From: an uncultured Lachnospiraceae bacterium
Lineage (GTDB): Bacteria; Bacillota; Clostridia; Lachnospirales; Lachnospiraceae
Assembly: GCA_902772565.1 (NCBI GenBank)
Contig: CACYBJ010000310.1
Span: 1 to 5,370, forward strand
Length of the DNA: 5,370 nucleotides
Direction: 5' to 3'
How positions within the stretch are numbered: the stretch's first letter is position 1; the number at the start of each line of letters is the position of its first letter. The notes under the pieces are model-generated. The model was given only the letters and a program-made list of their open reading frames with translations. It did not search any database and was not told the origin of the DNA. Of this stretch, positions 1 through 4,919 are shown piece after piece. The translations under genes and the position numbers were made by a program.

Positions 1-122
1 AAATCGCTAAGAGAATGAGCAACTTCGTTCCAAAGAAGAAGGAACTTTCAGGATATCTCAAGAGATATGCAGCCATGGTTTCAAGCGCCGCCAGCGGTGC
101 GATCGTAAACAAAAGAGACTAA
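1..122 (+). CDS. 3' end of an unrecognised protein (partial)
   Basis: An open frame enters from the left edge (first full codon at base 3) and ends at TAA 120-122, giving 39 visible residues. The tail is basic and contains KKKELSGYLKRYAAMVSSAA, with a final NKRD. It looks like a soluble amphipathic C-terminus; no catalytic motif or membrane segment is visible in this piece. I do not recognise the family. That it is a real gene end is supported by a strong intrinsic terminator starting 20 bases after the stop. It appears transcriptionally separate from the CarD-like gene downstream. Confidence 0.7.
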   Translation, partial: IAKRMSNFVPKKKELSGYLKRYAAMVSSAASGAIVNKRD

Positions 123-141
123 TTAAAGTACAGGAATTGTT

Positions 142-183
142 ACTCCCGTTTCGCGGCGATATTCGCGGAACGGGAGTTTTTTT
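142..183 (+). terminator. Intrinsic terminator after the first partial gene
   Basis: A 14-bp stem (142-155 pairing with 164-177, one T-G wobble) encloses the 8-base loop GCGATATT. It is followed by an unbroken T run from 177 to 183. This is a textbook rho-independent terminator pointing rightward. It closes the upstream gene and separates it from the CarD-like unit. The end of the T run overlaps a TTGACA at 182-187. Confidence 0.93.
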
Positions 184-252
184 GACATTGGACGGGAATT
201 ACGTCAGAAATATGTATCATGTATATTGATTTTTTTTGTGCAATATGTCGTC

Positions 253-281
253 TTACTTTCGAGCATAAAATATGATATTAT
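253..281 (+). promoter_or_regulatory. Candidate extended -10 promoter for the CarD-like unit
   Basis: TGATATTAT at 273-281 fits an extended -10 element (TGn followed by TATTAT, 5 of 6 to consensus). The hexamer 17 bases upstream, TTACTT at 253-258, is a poor -35, so the extended -10 would have to carry recognition. The surroundings are AT-rich. Predicted transcription start is near 288, giving a leader of about 70 bases. A consensus TTGACA at 182-187 has no convincing -10 at 16-18 bases, so I prefer this site, but without certainty. Confidence 0.4.
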
Positions 282-355
282 TATATCGTGCCGTGTCATG
301 CGCGGAAATCGGTCTGTGCATTTGAGAATTAAGGGCCCGGCAGAAAGGATTTCTT

Positions 356-859
356 ATGTTTGAAAAAGGCGATTACATTGTGTACGGGAACAATGGGGTT
401 TGTGTCGTCGATGAGGTTACTAAAATGCAGGTGAAGGGCGTGAGCGGTGACAAAAAGTACTACAAACTGTCCCCTATAGCCAATTCCATGAGCAAAATAT
501 TCACTCCGGTAGATAACGATAAAGTCACCATGAGGAAGGTGATGACCAAAACCGAAGCCGAGGAATTAATTGCATCCGTTCCTGCTGCGAAGCCTCTTGA
601 AATAGAAAATGATAAACAAAGGGAAGAAATCTACAAGCAGATCTTAAAAGACTGCAACCCTTATGATTATTTCAGGGCAATTAAGACTCTCTATTCCAGG
701 AAGATGGAAAGATTTGCCCAGGGAAAGAAGAATACAAGCGTTGATGAAAGGTACTTCAAGCAAATCGAAACCAACCTGTATGGTGAGATTGCCATTGCGC
801 TTGAATGCAATCCTGATGAAGTGACATCCATGATTCAGGAAAGGATAGGAGATAACTAG
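356..859 (+). CDS. CarD-family (CdnL/TRCF-domain) transcriptional regulator
   Basis: A 167-residue cytoplasmic protein. Residues 2-16 (FEKGDYIVYGNNGVC) match the opening of the CarD/CdnL/TRCF-RID domain, which runs to about residue 60 as small beta strands. Residues 65-165 are predicted mostly helical, as in the DNA-binding half of CarD proteins. Length is close to the roughly 160 residues usual for the family. Characterised CarD proteins bind the RNA polymerase beta subunit and stabilise or otherwise tune the open promoter complex; that role is inferred here. The protein has no tryptophan, so the wedge Trp of mycobacterial CarD is absent. The start is set by AAAGGA (344-349) 6 bases before ATG. 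The next gene follows after 24 bases with no terminator, suggesting co-transcription. Confidence 0.88.
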   Translation: MFEKGDYIVYGNNGVCVVDEVTKMQVKGVSGDKKYYKLSPIANSMSKIFTPVDNDKVTMRKVMTKTEAEELIASVPAAKPLEIENDKQREEIYKQILKDCNPYDYFRAIKTLYSRKMERFAQGKKNTSVDERYFKQIETNLYGEIAIALECNPDEVTSMIQERIGDN

Positions 860-883
860 CTATCCGAGAAGAGAAAGTAGTAT

Positions 884-1777
884 ATGGGAAAAACAGGAAA
901 AGGAAAAAAGAAAAAGTCAGTAGCGTCGCTGTATTTAAGTCTTGTGCGACACATAAAAAGAAATCATAAAGCATACATCGTTTATGTAATCATTCAGACA
1001 GCCGTGGTTTTTACCTTAATCCGTTCCATACTGGAGGCGCGCTGGGAGAATGTTGCAACCTGTGTGTTTGCTCAGATTCTTTTGCTCCTTCCGCCGCTTC
1101 TTGAAAAGGGAGTTAAGATCAATCTCCCTACAACCATGGAAGTAGTTGCCTATGTTTTTGTTTTCGCTGCGGAAATACTGGGTGAAGTCGGAAATTACTA
1201 TGAGAAGGTCCCTTACTGGGATACGGCACTTCATACTTTGAGCGGTTTCATGTTTGCCGCATTCGGTTTCTGTCTTGTAGACATTTTTAACCGGAATGAC
1301 AGGTTTTCGTTTAAGCTGGCTCCCGGTTATCTGGCTTTCATGGCATTTTGTTTTTCCATGACCATCGGTGTATGCTGGGAATTGTTTGAACATACCGCCG
1401 ATAGTTATTTGGGTTTTGATATGCAAAAGGATACTGTGGTTACTTCCTTTCAGTCCGTGTATCTGGACGAGAATAAAAGCAACTACCCGGTGCCTGTAAA
1501 GAATATCAAACATACTGAAATAGTGTGCGAAGACGGTGACACGGTTGAAATTGAAGGCGGCTATCTTGATATCGGTATTCATGATACCATTGACGATCTG
1601 TTCGTTAATCTTATCGGTGCTGTGACCTTCTCCCTGTCCGGATACTTCTTTATGAAATTCGGAGGTAATTCCAGATTCGTGGAGAGCCTGGTTCCTGTCC
1701 CTGTCGATGAGGCAGATGCCCCGGACGCATCCGCCGGAAAAGAGAATTCCGAAGACAGCGCATCTGCCGAAGAATGA
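884..1777 (+). CDS. DUF2238/YjdF-like integral membrane protein
   Basis: A 297-residue membrane protein with about six predicted helices, near residues 30-48, 57-74, 83-101, 118-134, 147-166 and 238-257. The lysine-rich N-terminus (residues 3-11) suggests a cytoplasmic start. Family-like motifs are YEKVPYWDTALHTLSGF (106-122), WELFEH (165-170) and HDTIDDLFVNLIGA (233-246), which put conserved acidic and His residues near membrane faces as in DUF2238/YjdF proteins. The biochemical function of the family is unknown. The stretch between helices 5 and 6 (171-235) is long and polar and is predicted extracytoplasmic. The tail 274-297 is acidic and Ala/Ser-rich. The Shine-Dalgarno site is weak (GAGAAAG, 871-877), which fits translation within an operon behind the CarD-like gene. 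Confidence 0.78.
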   Translation: MGKTGKGKKKKSVASLYLSLVRHIKRNHKAYIVYVIIQTAVVFTLIRSILEARWENVATCVFAQILLLLPPLLEKGVKINLPTTMEVVAYVFVFAAEILGEVGNYYEKVPYWDTALHTLSGFMFAAFGFCLVDIFNRNDRFSFKLAPGYLAFMAFCFSMTIGVCWELFEHTADSYLGFDMQKDTVVTSFQSVYLDENKSNYPVPVKNIKHTEIVCEDGDTVEIEGGYLDIGIHDTIDDLFVNLIGAVTFSLSGYFFMKFGGNSRFVESLVPVPVDEADAPDASAGKENSEDSASAEE

Positions 1778-1811
1778 TCATCCTATTCTATATAATTACA
1801 TGTTTTTCACA

Positions 1812-1844
1812 TCCCCTGTCACTACGGCAGGGGAATAATAATTT
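1812..1844 (+). terminator. Probable weak intrinsic terminator after the DUF2238 gene
   Basis: A 9-bp stem, 1812-1820 with 1826-1834 (TCCCCTGTC / GGCAGGGGA, one T-G wobble), has a 5-base loop ACTAC and lies 34 bases after the stop. It is followed by ATAATAATTT rather than a clean T run, so efficiency may be partial. Its position between the membrane protein gene and a good promoter supports a unit boundary. Confidence 0.6.
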
Positions 1845-1872
1845 AGCCCCCGGAAATTAATTAAATTTATTG

Positions 1873-1900
1873 TTGACACTAACAGGGGGGCTGTGGTAAT
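1873..1900 (+). promoter_or_regulatory. Promoter for rpmG-secE-nusG
   Basis: There is a perfect -35 TTGACA at 1873-1878, a 16-base spacer, and GGTAAT at 1895-1900 (4 of 6 to TATAAT) preceded by TG at 1892-1893 as in an extended -10. An AT-rich stretch just upstream (1854-1871) could act as an UP element. The spacer has a run of six G. Predicted start is near 1907, about 54 bases before the rpmG start codon. It lies directly after the previous unit's hairpin. Confidence 0.75.
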
Positions 1901-1960
1901 CTTTAAAGGCTATTGGATAGGTCTTTTTTTTATGCCTAAAAATATATGGAGGTGAATGTT

Positions 1961-2110
1961 GTGCGAACAAAAATAACATTGGCATGTACAGAATGCAAAC
2001 AACGCAATTATGACACGACAAAAGAGAAAAAGAATCATCCAGACAGGATGGAGACAAAGAAGTACTGCAGATTCTGCAAGAAGCACACGTTACATAAGGA
2101 AACTAAATAG
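1961..2110 (+). CDS. rpmG: Large-subunit ribosomal protein L33 (bL33)
   Basis: A 49-codon gene starting with GTG. The product reads RTKITLACTECKQRNY at its start and ends HKETK, the standard L33 pattern. Cysteine pairs CTEC (residues 9-12) and CRFC (36-39) form a zinc ribbon, so this is the Cys-plus, zinc-binding version. L33 sits in the 50S subunit near the E site. The start is fixed by GGAGGTG at 1948-1954, 6 bases upstream of GTG. A second in-frame GTG at 1952 overlaps that Shine-Dalgarno site and would add only three residues not typical of the family. The gene is first in the rpmG-secE-nusG unit, 19 bases before secE. Confidence 0.95.
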   Translation: MRTKITLACTECKQRNYDTTKEKKNHPDRMETKKYCRFCKKHTLHKETK

Positions 2111-2129
2111 GCCACAGAGAGGATAAGAC

Positions 2130-2330
2130 ATGAGCGCAAGTAACAATACGCCGGCTAAAAAAACAAGCTGGTGGCAGGGAGTTAAGGCTGAATTCAAAAA
2201 GATTATTTGGCCGGATAAACCAACTCTTGTTAAGGAAACGGTCGCTGTTATTGTCGTTACATTTGTAATGGCAGTTATCATTATGCTTATTGACTGGCTT
2301 GTAAAGTACGGCCTTGACTTTATTTTATAA
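2130..2330 (+). CDS. secE: Preprotein translocase subunit SecE
   Basis: A 66-residue protein of the short, single-helix SecE type usual in Gram-positive bacteria. The amphipathic, surface-lying segment contains the family motif EFKKIIWPDKPTLVKET (residues 21-37), followed by one transmembrane helix at about 37-57. SecE clamps the two halves of SecY in the SecYEG channel of the cytoplasmic membrane. The start is supported by AGAGAGGA (2116-2123) 6 bases before ATG. The gene ends in tandem stops, TAA at 2328 and again at 2331, just 15 bases before nusG, so the two are surely co-transcribed. Confidence 0.96.
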   Translation: MSASNNTPAKKTSWWQGVKAEFKKIIWPDKPTLVKETVAVIVVTFVMAVIIMLIDWLVKYGLDFIL

Positions 2331-2345
2331 TAAGAAGGGTGCGAA

Positions 2346-2879
2346 ATGGCAGAAGCAAGATGGTACGTTATTCATACCTACTCAGGGTATGAAAACAAAG
2401 TAAAAGTTAACATTGAGATGACAATCGAGAACAGAAATCTTCAGGATCAGATCCTTGAAGTAAGCGTTCCGACTGAAGATGTTATTGAGACCAAAGCCAA
2501 CGGACAGAAGAAGAAAGTTACAAGAAAGCTTTATGCAGGTTACGTATTCGTAAAGATGATTATGAATGACGATACCTGGTATGCTGTCCGAAACATCAGA
2601 GGCGTGACCGGATTTGTCGGTCCCGACGGAAAAGCCGTTCCTTTATCAGAGGAAGAGGAAAAGAAGATGGGCGTAGGTCAGCAGCAGTCCGAACCGATCT
2701 ATGTCACCGATGTTAATGAAGGTGACAGAGTCACCGTTACAGGTGGCGCTTGGATCGATACTCAGGGTGTTGTTAAAGCGGTCAATGCTAATAAGCAGAC
2801 CGTTACTATCATTGTCGACATGTTCGGCCGTGAAACCCCGGTTGAGATTGGCCTTAATGAGATCAGAGTAGAAAAATAG
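2346..2879 (+). CDS. nusG: Transcription termination/antitermination factor NusG
   Basis: A 177-residue protein with the normal NusG layout. The NGN domain (about 1-105) opens with RWYVIHTYSGYENKV (residues 5-19) and includes LYAGYVFVKM (62-71) and VRNIRGVTGFVG (81-92), which by homology contacts the polymerase clamp. A charged linker (101-108) leads to a KOW domain (about 123-177) ending MFGRETPVEIGLNEI, which in the family binds S10 or other partners. It aids RNA polymerase processivity or pausing and transcription-translation coupling. The ribosome site is AGAAGGGTG (2333-2341), 4 bases before ATG. No terminator follows within the 91-base gap to rplK, so read-through into rplK is likely. 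Confidence 0.97.
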   Translation: MAEARWYVIHTYSGYENKVKVNIEMTIENRNLQDQILEVSVPTEDVIETKANGQKKKVTRKLYAGYVFVKMIMNDDTWYAVRNIRGVTGFVGPDGKAVPLSEEEEKKMGVGQQQSEPIYVTDVNEGDRVTVTGGAWIDTQGVVKAVNANKQTVTIIVDMFGRETPVEIGLNEIRVEK

Positions 2880-2920
2880 ACAAAGCAAAAAAACCATTGT
2901 CCGTCAAGGCAGCGGGCAAA

Positions 2921-2956
2921 GTGGGAGGATTCTTCCGATAACACCACATTTTTTTT
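2921..2956 (+). promoter_or_regulatory. Probable L1-binding leader element upstream of rplK
   Basis: GTGG (2921-2924) pairs with CCAC (2944-2947). Inside, GA (2925-2926) on one side and GATAACA (2937-2943) on the other form an asymmetric internal loop, then GGA/TCC closes a small hairpin (2927-2936). The order GTGGGAGG...CCGATAACACCAC resembles the L1 site of 23S rRNA, where GUGGGAGG faces a strand ending AAAUACCAC. L1 is known to repress translation of the L11-L1 mRNA through such a mimic. The element ends 9 bases before the rplK Shine-Dalgarno GGAGG (2957-2961), and eight T residues (2949-2956) fill the space between. Confidence 0.75.
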
Positions 2957-2970
2957 GGAGGTAAACTAAA

Positions 2971-3396
2971 ATGGCAAAAAAAGTAACAGGTTACATCAAA
3001 TTACAGATTCCTGCAGGCAAGGCAACACCGGCTCCTCCGGTTGGTCCTGCTCTCGGACAGCATGGTGTAAACATTGTACAGTTCACTAAGGAGTTCAATG
3101 CAAGAACAGCAAGCCAGGACGGACTTATCATTCCTGTAGTTATTACTGTTTACGCAGACAGAAGTTTCAGCTTCATAACAAAGACTCCTCCGGCAGCTGT
3201 TCTTCTTAAGAAGGCTTGCAAGATTGAAAAAGCATCAGGCGAACCTAACAAGAACAAAGTTGCAAAGATTAGCAGAGCAGAAGTTCAGAAGATTGCTGAA
3301 CTCAAGATGCCTGACCTTAACGCTGCAAACATCGAATCAGCTACAAGCATGATCGCCGGTACAGCACGCAGCATGGGTATCGTAGTAGAAGACTAA
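2971..3396 (+). CDS. rplK: Large-subunit ribosomal protein L11 (uL11)
   Basis: A 141-residue protein, the usual L11 length. The N-terminal domain carries KATPAPPVGPALGQHGVNI (residues 17-35), the proline-rich region next to the thiostrepton site of the GTPase-associated centre. The C-terminal rRNA-binding domain (about 70-141) includes KTPPAAVLLKKA (71-82) and ends GTARSMGIVVED. L11 binds 23S rRNA at the base of the L7/L12 stalk and takes part in factor-dependent GTP hydrolysis and the stringent response. The start is supported by GGAGG at 2957-2961, 9 bases before ATG. Expression is probably feedback-controlled by L1 through the preceding element. rplA follows after 66 bases. Confidence 0.98.
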   Translation: MAKKVTGYIKLQIPAGKATPAPPVGPALGQHGVNIVQFTKEFNARTASQDGLIIPVVITVYADRSFSFITKTPPAAVLLKKACKIEKASGEPNKNKVAKISRAEVQKIAELKMPDLNAANIESATSMIAGTARSMGIVVED

Positions 3397-3413
3397 TCAC
3401 ATCTAATATACAA

Positions 3414-3450
3414 GTGGAAGGAATCGGCGCAGGCCATTCCGTTAAACCAC
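3414..3450 (+). promoter_or_regulatory. Second probable L1-binding element, upstream of rplA
   Basis: GTGG (3414-3417) pairs with CCAC (3447-3450), enclosing an asymmetric internal loop of AA (3418-3419) against GTTAAA (3441-3446). The inner helix is GGAAT/ATTCC (3420-3424 with 3436-3440), extended after a bulged C3425 by GGC/GCC with loop GCAG. The pattern GTGG-A-AGGA...TTCCG-TAA-ACCAC matches the element before rplK, except that one G of the GTGGGAG core is A. The Shine-Dalgarno AGGAGG (3452-3457) begins two bases after the outer helix, so L1 bound here would probably hinder initiation on its own gene. Confidence 0.72.
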
Positions 3451-3462
3451 CAGGAGGTAATT

Positions 3463-4155
3463 ATGAAAAGAGGAAAAAAATATAACGAGGCTGCTAAACT
3501 TGTAACAAAGGGTGCAACCTATGATGTGGCTGAAGCTTGTGCACTTATCAAGAAGACAGCAACAGCTAAATTCGATGAAACAGTTGAAGCTCATTTCCGT
3601 CTCGGTGTAGACGGCCGTCATGCTGACCAGCAGGTTCGTGGTGCGGTTGTTCTTCCTCACGGAACAGGTAAGACTGTAAGAGTACTTGTATTTGCTAAGG
3701 GACCTAAGGCTGATGAAGCTACAGCTGCAGGTGCTGAATATATCGCAGACGATGAACTTATCACAAAGATTACAAAAGAGAACTGGTTTGAGTTCGACGT
3801 TGTAGTTGCTACACCTGACATGATGGGCCAGGTTGGTAAGCTCGGTCGTGTACTCGGACCTAAGGGCTTAATGCCAAACCCAAAGGCCGGTACAGTTACT
3901 ATGGATGTTGCCAAGGCAATCACAGATATCAAAGCAGGTAAGATTGAATACCGTCTTGATAAGGCAAATATCATCCATTGCCCAATCGGTAAGGCATCTT
4001 TCTCAGAAGAAATGCTTGCTGACAACTTCAACGCACTTGCAGGCGCTATCATCAAGGCTAAGCCGGCATCTGCCAAGGGTCAGTACTTAAAGAGCGTTAC
4101 AGTTGCTTCTACAATGGGCCCCGGAATTAAGATCAACGCTTCCAAGCTTGCTTAA
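3463..4155 (+). CDS. rplA: Large-subunit ribosomal protein L1 (uL1)
   Basis: A 230-residue protein, typical for bacterial L1. The signature GRVLGPKGLMPNPKAGTVT spans residues 128-146. The other conserved stretches are RLGVDGRHADQQVRG (46-60), VVLPHGTGK (62-70) and the C-terminal STMGPGIKI (216-224). L1 binds helices 76-78 of 23S rRNA, forms the mobile stalk at the E site, and is the translational repressor of the L11-L1 operon in studied bacteria. Strong AGGAGG (3452-3457) lies 5 bases before ATG, the first residues MKRGKKY fit family starts, and the L1-like structure upstream overlaps this initiation region. No terminator is evident after the stop before the rplJ promoter. Confidence 0.98.
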   Translation: MKRGKKYNEAAKLVTKGATYDVAEACALIKKTATAKFDETVEAHFRLGVDGRHADQQVRGAVVLPHGTGKTVRVLVFAKGPKADEATAAGAEYIADDELITKITKENWFEFDVVVATPDMMGQVGKLGRVLGPKGLMPNPKAGTVTMDVAKAITDIKAGKIEYRLDKANIIHCPIGKASFSEEMLADNFNALAGAIIKAKPASAKGQYLKSVTVASTMGPGIKINASKLA

Positions 4156-4176
4156 TTTCCGATTTACAATTTGATA

Positions 4177-4205
4177 TTGACATGCGGTTGTCCGCGTGTT
4201 ATATA
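4177..4205 (+). promoter_or_regulatory. Strong promoter for rplJ-rplL
   Basis: There is a perfect -35 TTGACA (4177-4182), a 17-base spacer, and -10 TATATA (4200-4205) preceded by TGT (4197-4199) as an extended -10. Predicted transcription start is near 4211-4213, giving an untranslated leader of about 153 bases that begins immediately before the L10 leader core. It lies 21 bases after the rplA stop, giving the stalk genes their own supply of transcripts besides read-through from rplK-rplA. Confidence 0.88.
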
Positions 4206-4210
4206 TTTAC

Positions 4211-4324
4211 ATGGCTGCCGAAGACAGCAGGTGCACTATTGTGCGTAAGTACCATCGCCTGCCCAGGAAAGTCAGATGATACGAATTATCTGCTACCCCT
4301 GTCTTTTGGCGGGGGTAGTTTTTT
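4211..4324 (+). ncRNA. L10 (rplJ) leader, ribosomal protein autoregulatory RNA
   Basis: The leader contains the characteristic core GCCGAAGACAGCAGGTGC (4217-4234, after GCT) and the partner GCCTGCC (4257-4263). GCAGG (4227-4231) pairs with CCTGC (4258-4262), with an inner hairpin GCAC/GTGC (4233-4236 with 4241-4244, loop TATT). A second hairpin, 4273-4280 with 4285-4292, abuts the terminator stem. In Bacillus subtilis the L10(L12)4 complex binds such a leader and favours termination, so surplus stalk protein lowers rplJL transcription. The same control is inferred here. Confidence 0.9.
4293..4324 (+). terminator. Attenuator terminator in the rplJ leader
   Basis: An 11-bp continuous stem (4293-4303 with 4308-4318, including two T-G wobbles) has the tetraloop TTTT and is followed by six T (4319-4324). 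It lies 41 bases before the rplJ start codon, inside the leader and downstream of the L10-binding core. That marks it as a regulated attenuator, not the end of a transcription unit. Its stem base touches the neighbouring 8-bp hairpin with no spacer, which would allow coaxial stacking. Confidence 0.92.
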
Positions 4325-4364
4325 ATCAGCAGTCATTTTAAAAATCTATAAAGGAGGATTCAAA

Positions 4365-4859
4365 ATGGCAAAGGTTGAATTAAAAGCACCTATCGTTGAG
4401 GAAATCAAAAAATATACTGAAGAAGCTAAGTCAGTTGTTCTCATTTCTTACAGCGGTATTACAGTTGCCGAGGATACAGCCTTCCGTAAAGCTTTTAGAG
4501 AGAAGAATGTTGTTTACAAGATCTACAAGAACACATTAATCAAGAGAGCTTTCGAAGGAACAGTATACGAAGGCTTAAACGATGCTCTTGAAGGAACAAC
4601 AGCCGTAGCATTCTCAATGGATGATGCTACAGATGCAGCAAAGGTTATTGCTGATACAAAGAAGACTGTTAGCGTTCTTCAGTTCAAGGCCGGTGTTATT
4701 GACGGAACTGTTTATGATGCAGCAGGTCTCGAAGTAATCGCAAGCATACCTTCAAGAACAGAACTTATTTCCAAGCTTCTTGGATCTATTCAGTCACCTG
4801 TTACCAATCTTGCTCGCGTTCTTAATCAGATCGCTGAGAAGCAGGAACAGACAGCTTAA
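4365..4859 (+). CDS. rplJ: Large-subunit ribosomal protein L10 (uL10)
   Basis: A 164-residue protein, normal for L10. The N-terminal rRNA-binding domain (about 1-135) includes SVVLISYSGITV (23-34), FRKAFREKNVVYKIYKNTL (40-58) and EGTTAVAFS (76-84). The C-terminal helix (about 136-160, LLGSIQSPVTNLARVLNQI) is where L7/L12 dimers dock. L10 anchors the stalk to 23S rRNA beside L11, and in complex with L12 it represses its own operon. The frame is open far upstream to 4182, but that stretch holds the leader and terminator; AAGGAGGA (4351-4358) 6 bases before this ATG and the family-like start MAKVELKAP fix the true start. Confidence 0.98.
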   Translation: MAKVELKAPIVEEIKKYTEEAKSVVLISYSGITVAEDTAFRKAFREKNVVYKIYKNTLIKRAFEGTVYEGLNDALEGTTAVAFSMDDATDAAKVIADTKKTVSVLQFKAGVIDGTVYDAAGLEVIASIPSRTELISKLLGSIQSPVTNLARVLNQIAEKQEQTA

Positions 4860-4919
4860 TTTTGAAAGTTAAACTATTAACAAGGCCAAGGGCCAAATCT
4901 AAAAATGGAGGAAAAATTA

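Noticed and set aside
1016..1582. Long open frame on the - strand opposite the DUF2238 gene
   Set aside because: It has no recognisable family, lies wholly under a gene with clear membrane protein features, and has a basic, low-complexity composition typical of an antisense shadow.
1932..1955. Seven-codon reading frame ATG...TGA ahead of rpmG, ending in its Shine-Dalgarno
   Set aside because: It could be a leader peptide, but it has only a weak, distant purine stretch upstream and no regulatory codons, so chance is more likely.
2897..2925. TTGTCC as a possible -35 between nusG and rplK
   Set aside because: There is no TATAAT-like -10 at 16-18 bases; the conserved material here is the L1-type structure.
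3657..4076. Open frame on the - strand opposite rplA
   Set aside because: It is antisense to the most conserved part of L1; Ser/Ala-rich composition reflects the codon pattern of rplA.
4182..4364. In-frame 61-codon extension upstream of rplJ
   Set aside because: It translates the L10 leader and its terminator, lacks a ribosome site at its ATG, and the ATG at 4365 has a strong AAGGAGGA and the family-typical start.
4884..4894. GGCC-AAG-GGCC small hairpin in the rplJ-rplL gap
   Set aside because: A 4-bp stem with a 3-base loop and no T run; it is too weak to be called a terminator or processing site from sequence alone.
4905..4919. In-frame ATG five codons upstream in rplL
   Set aside because: This ATG overlaps the GGAGG that serves the ATG at 4920, and L7/L12 proteins usually start at the MTTQEF-like position.
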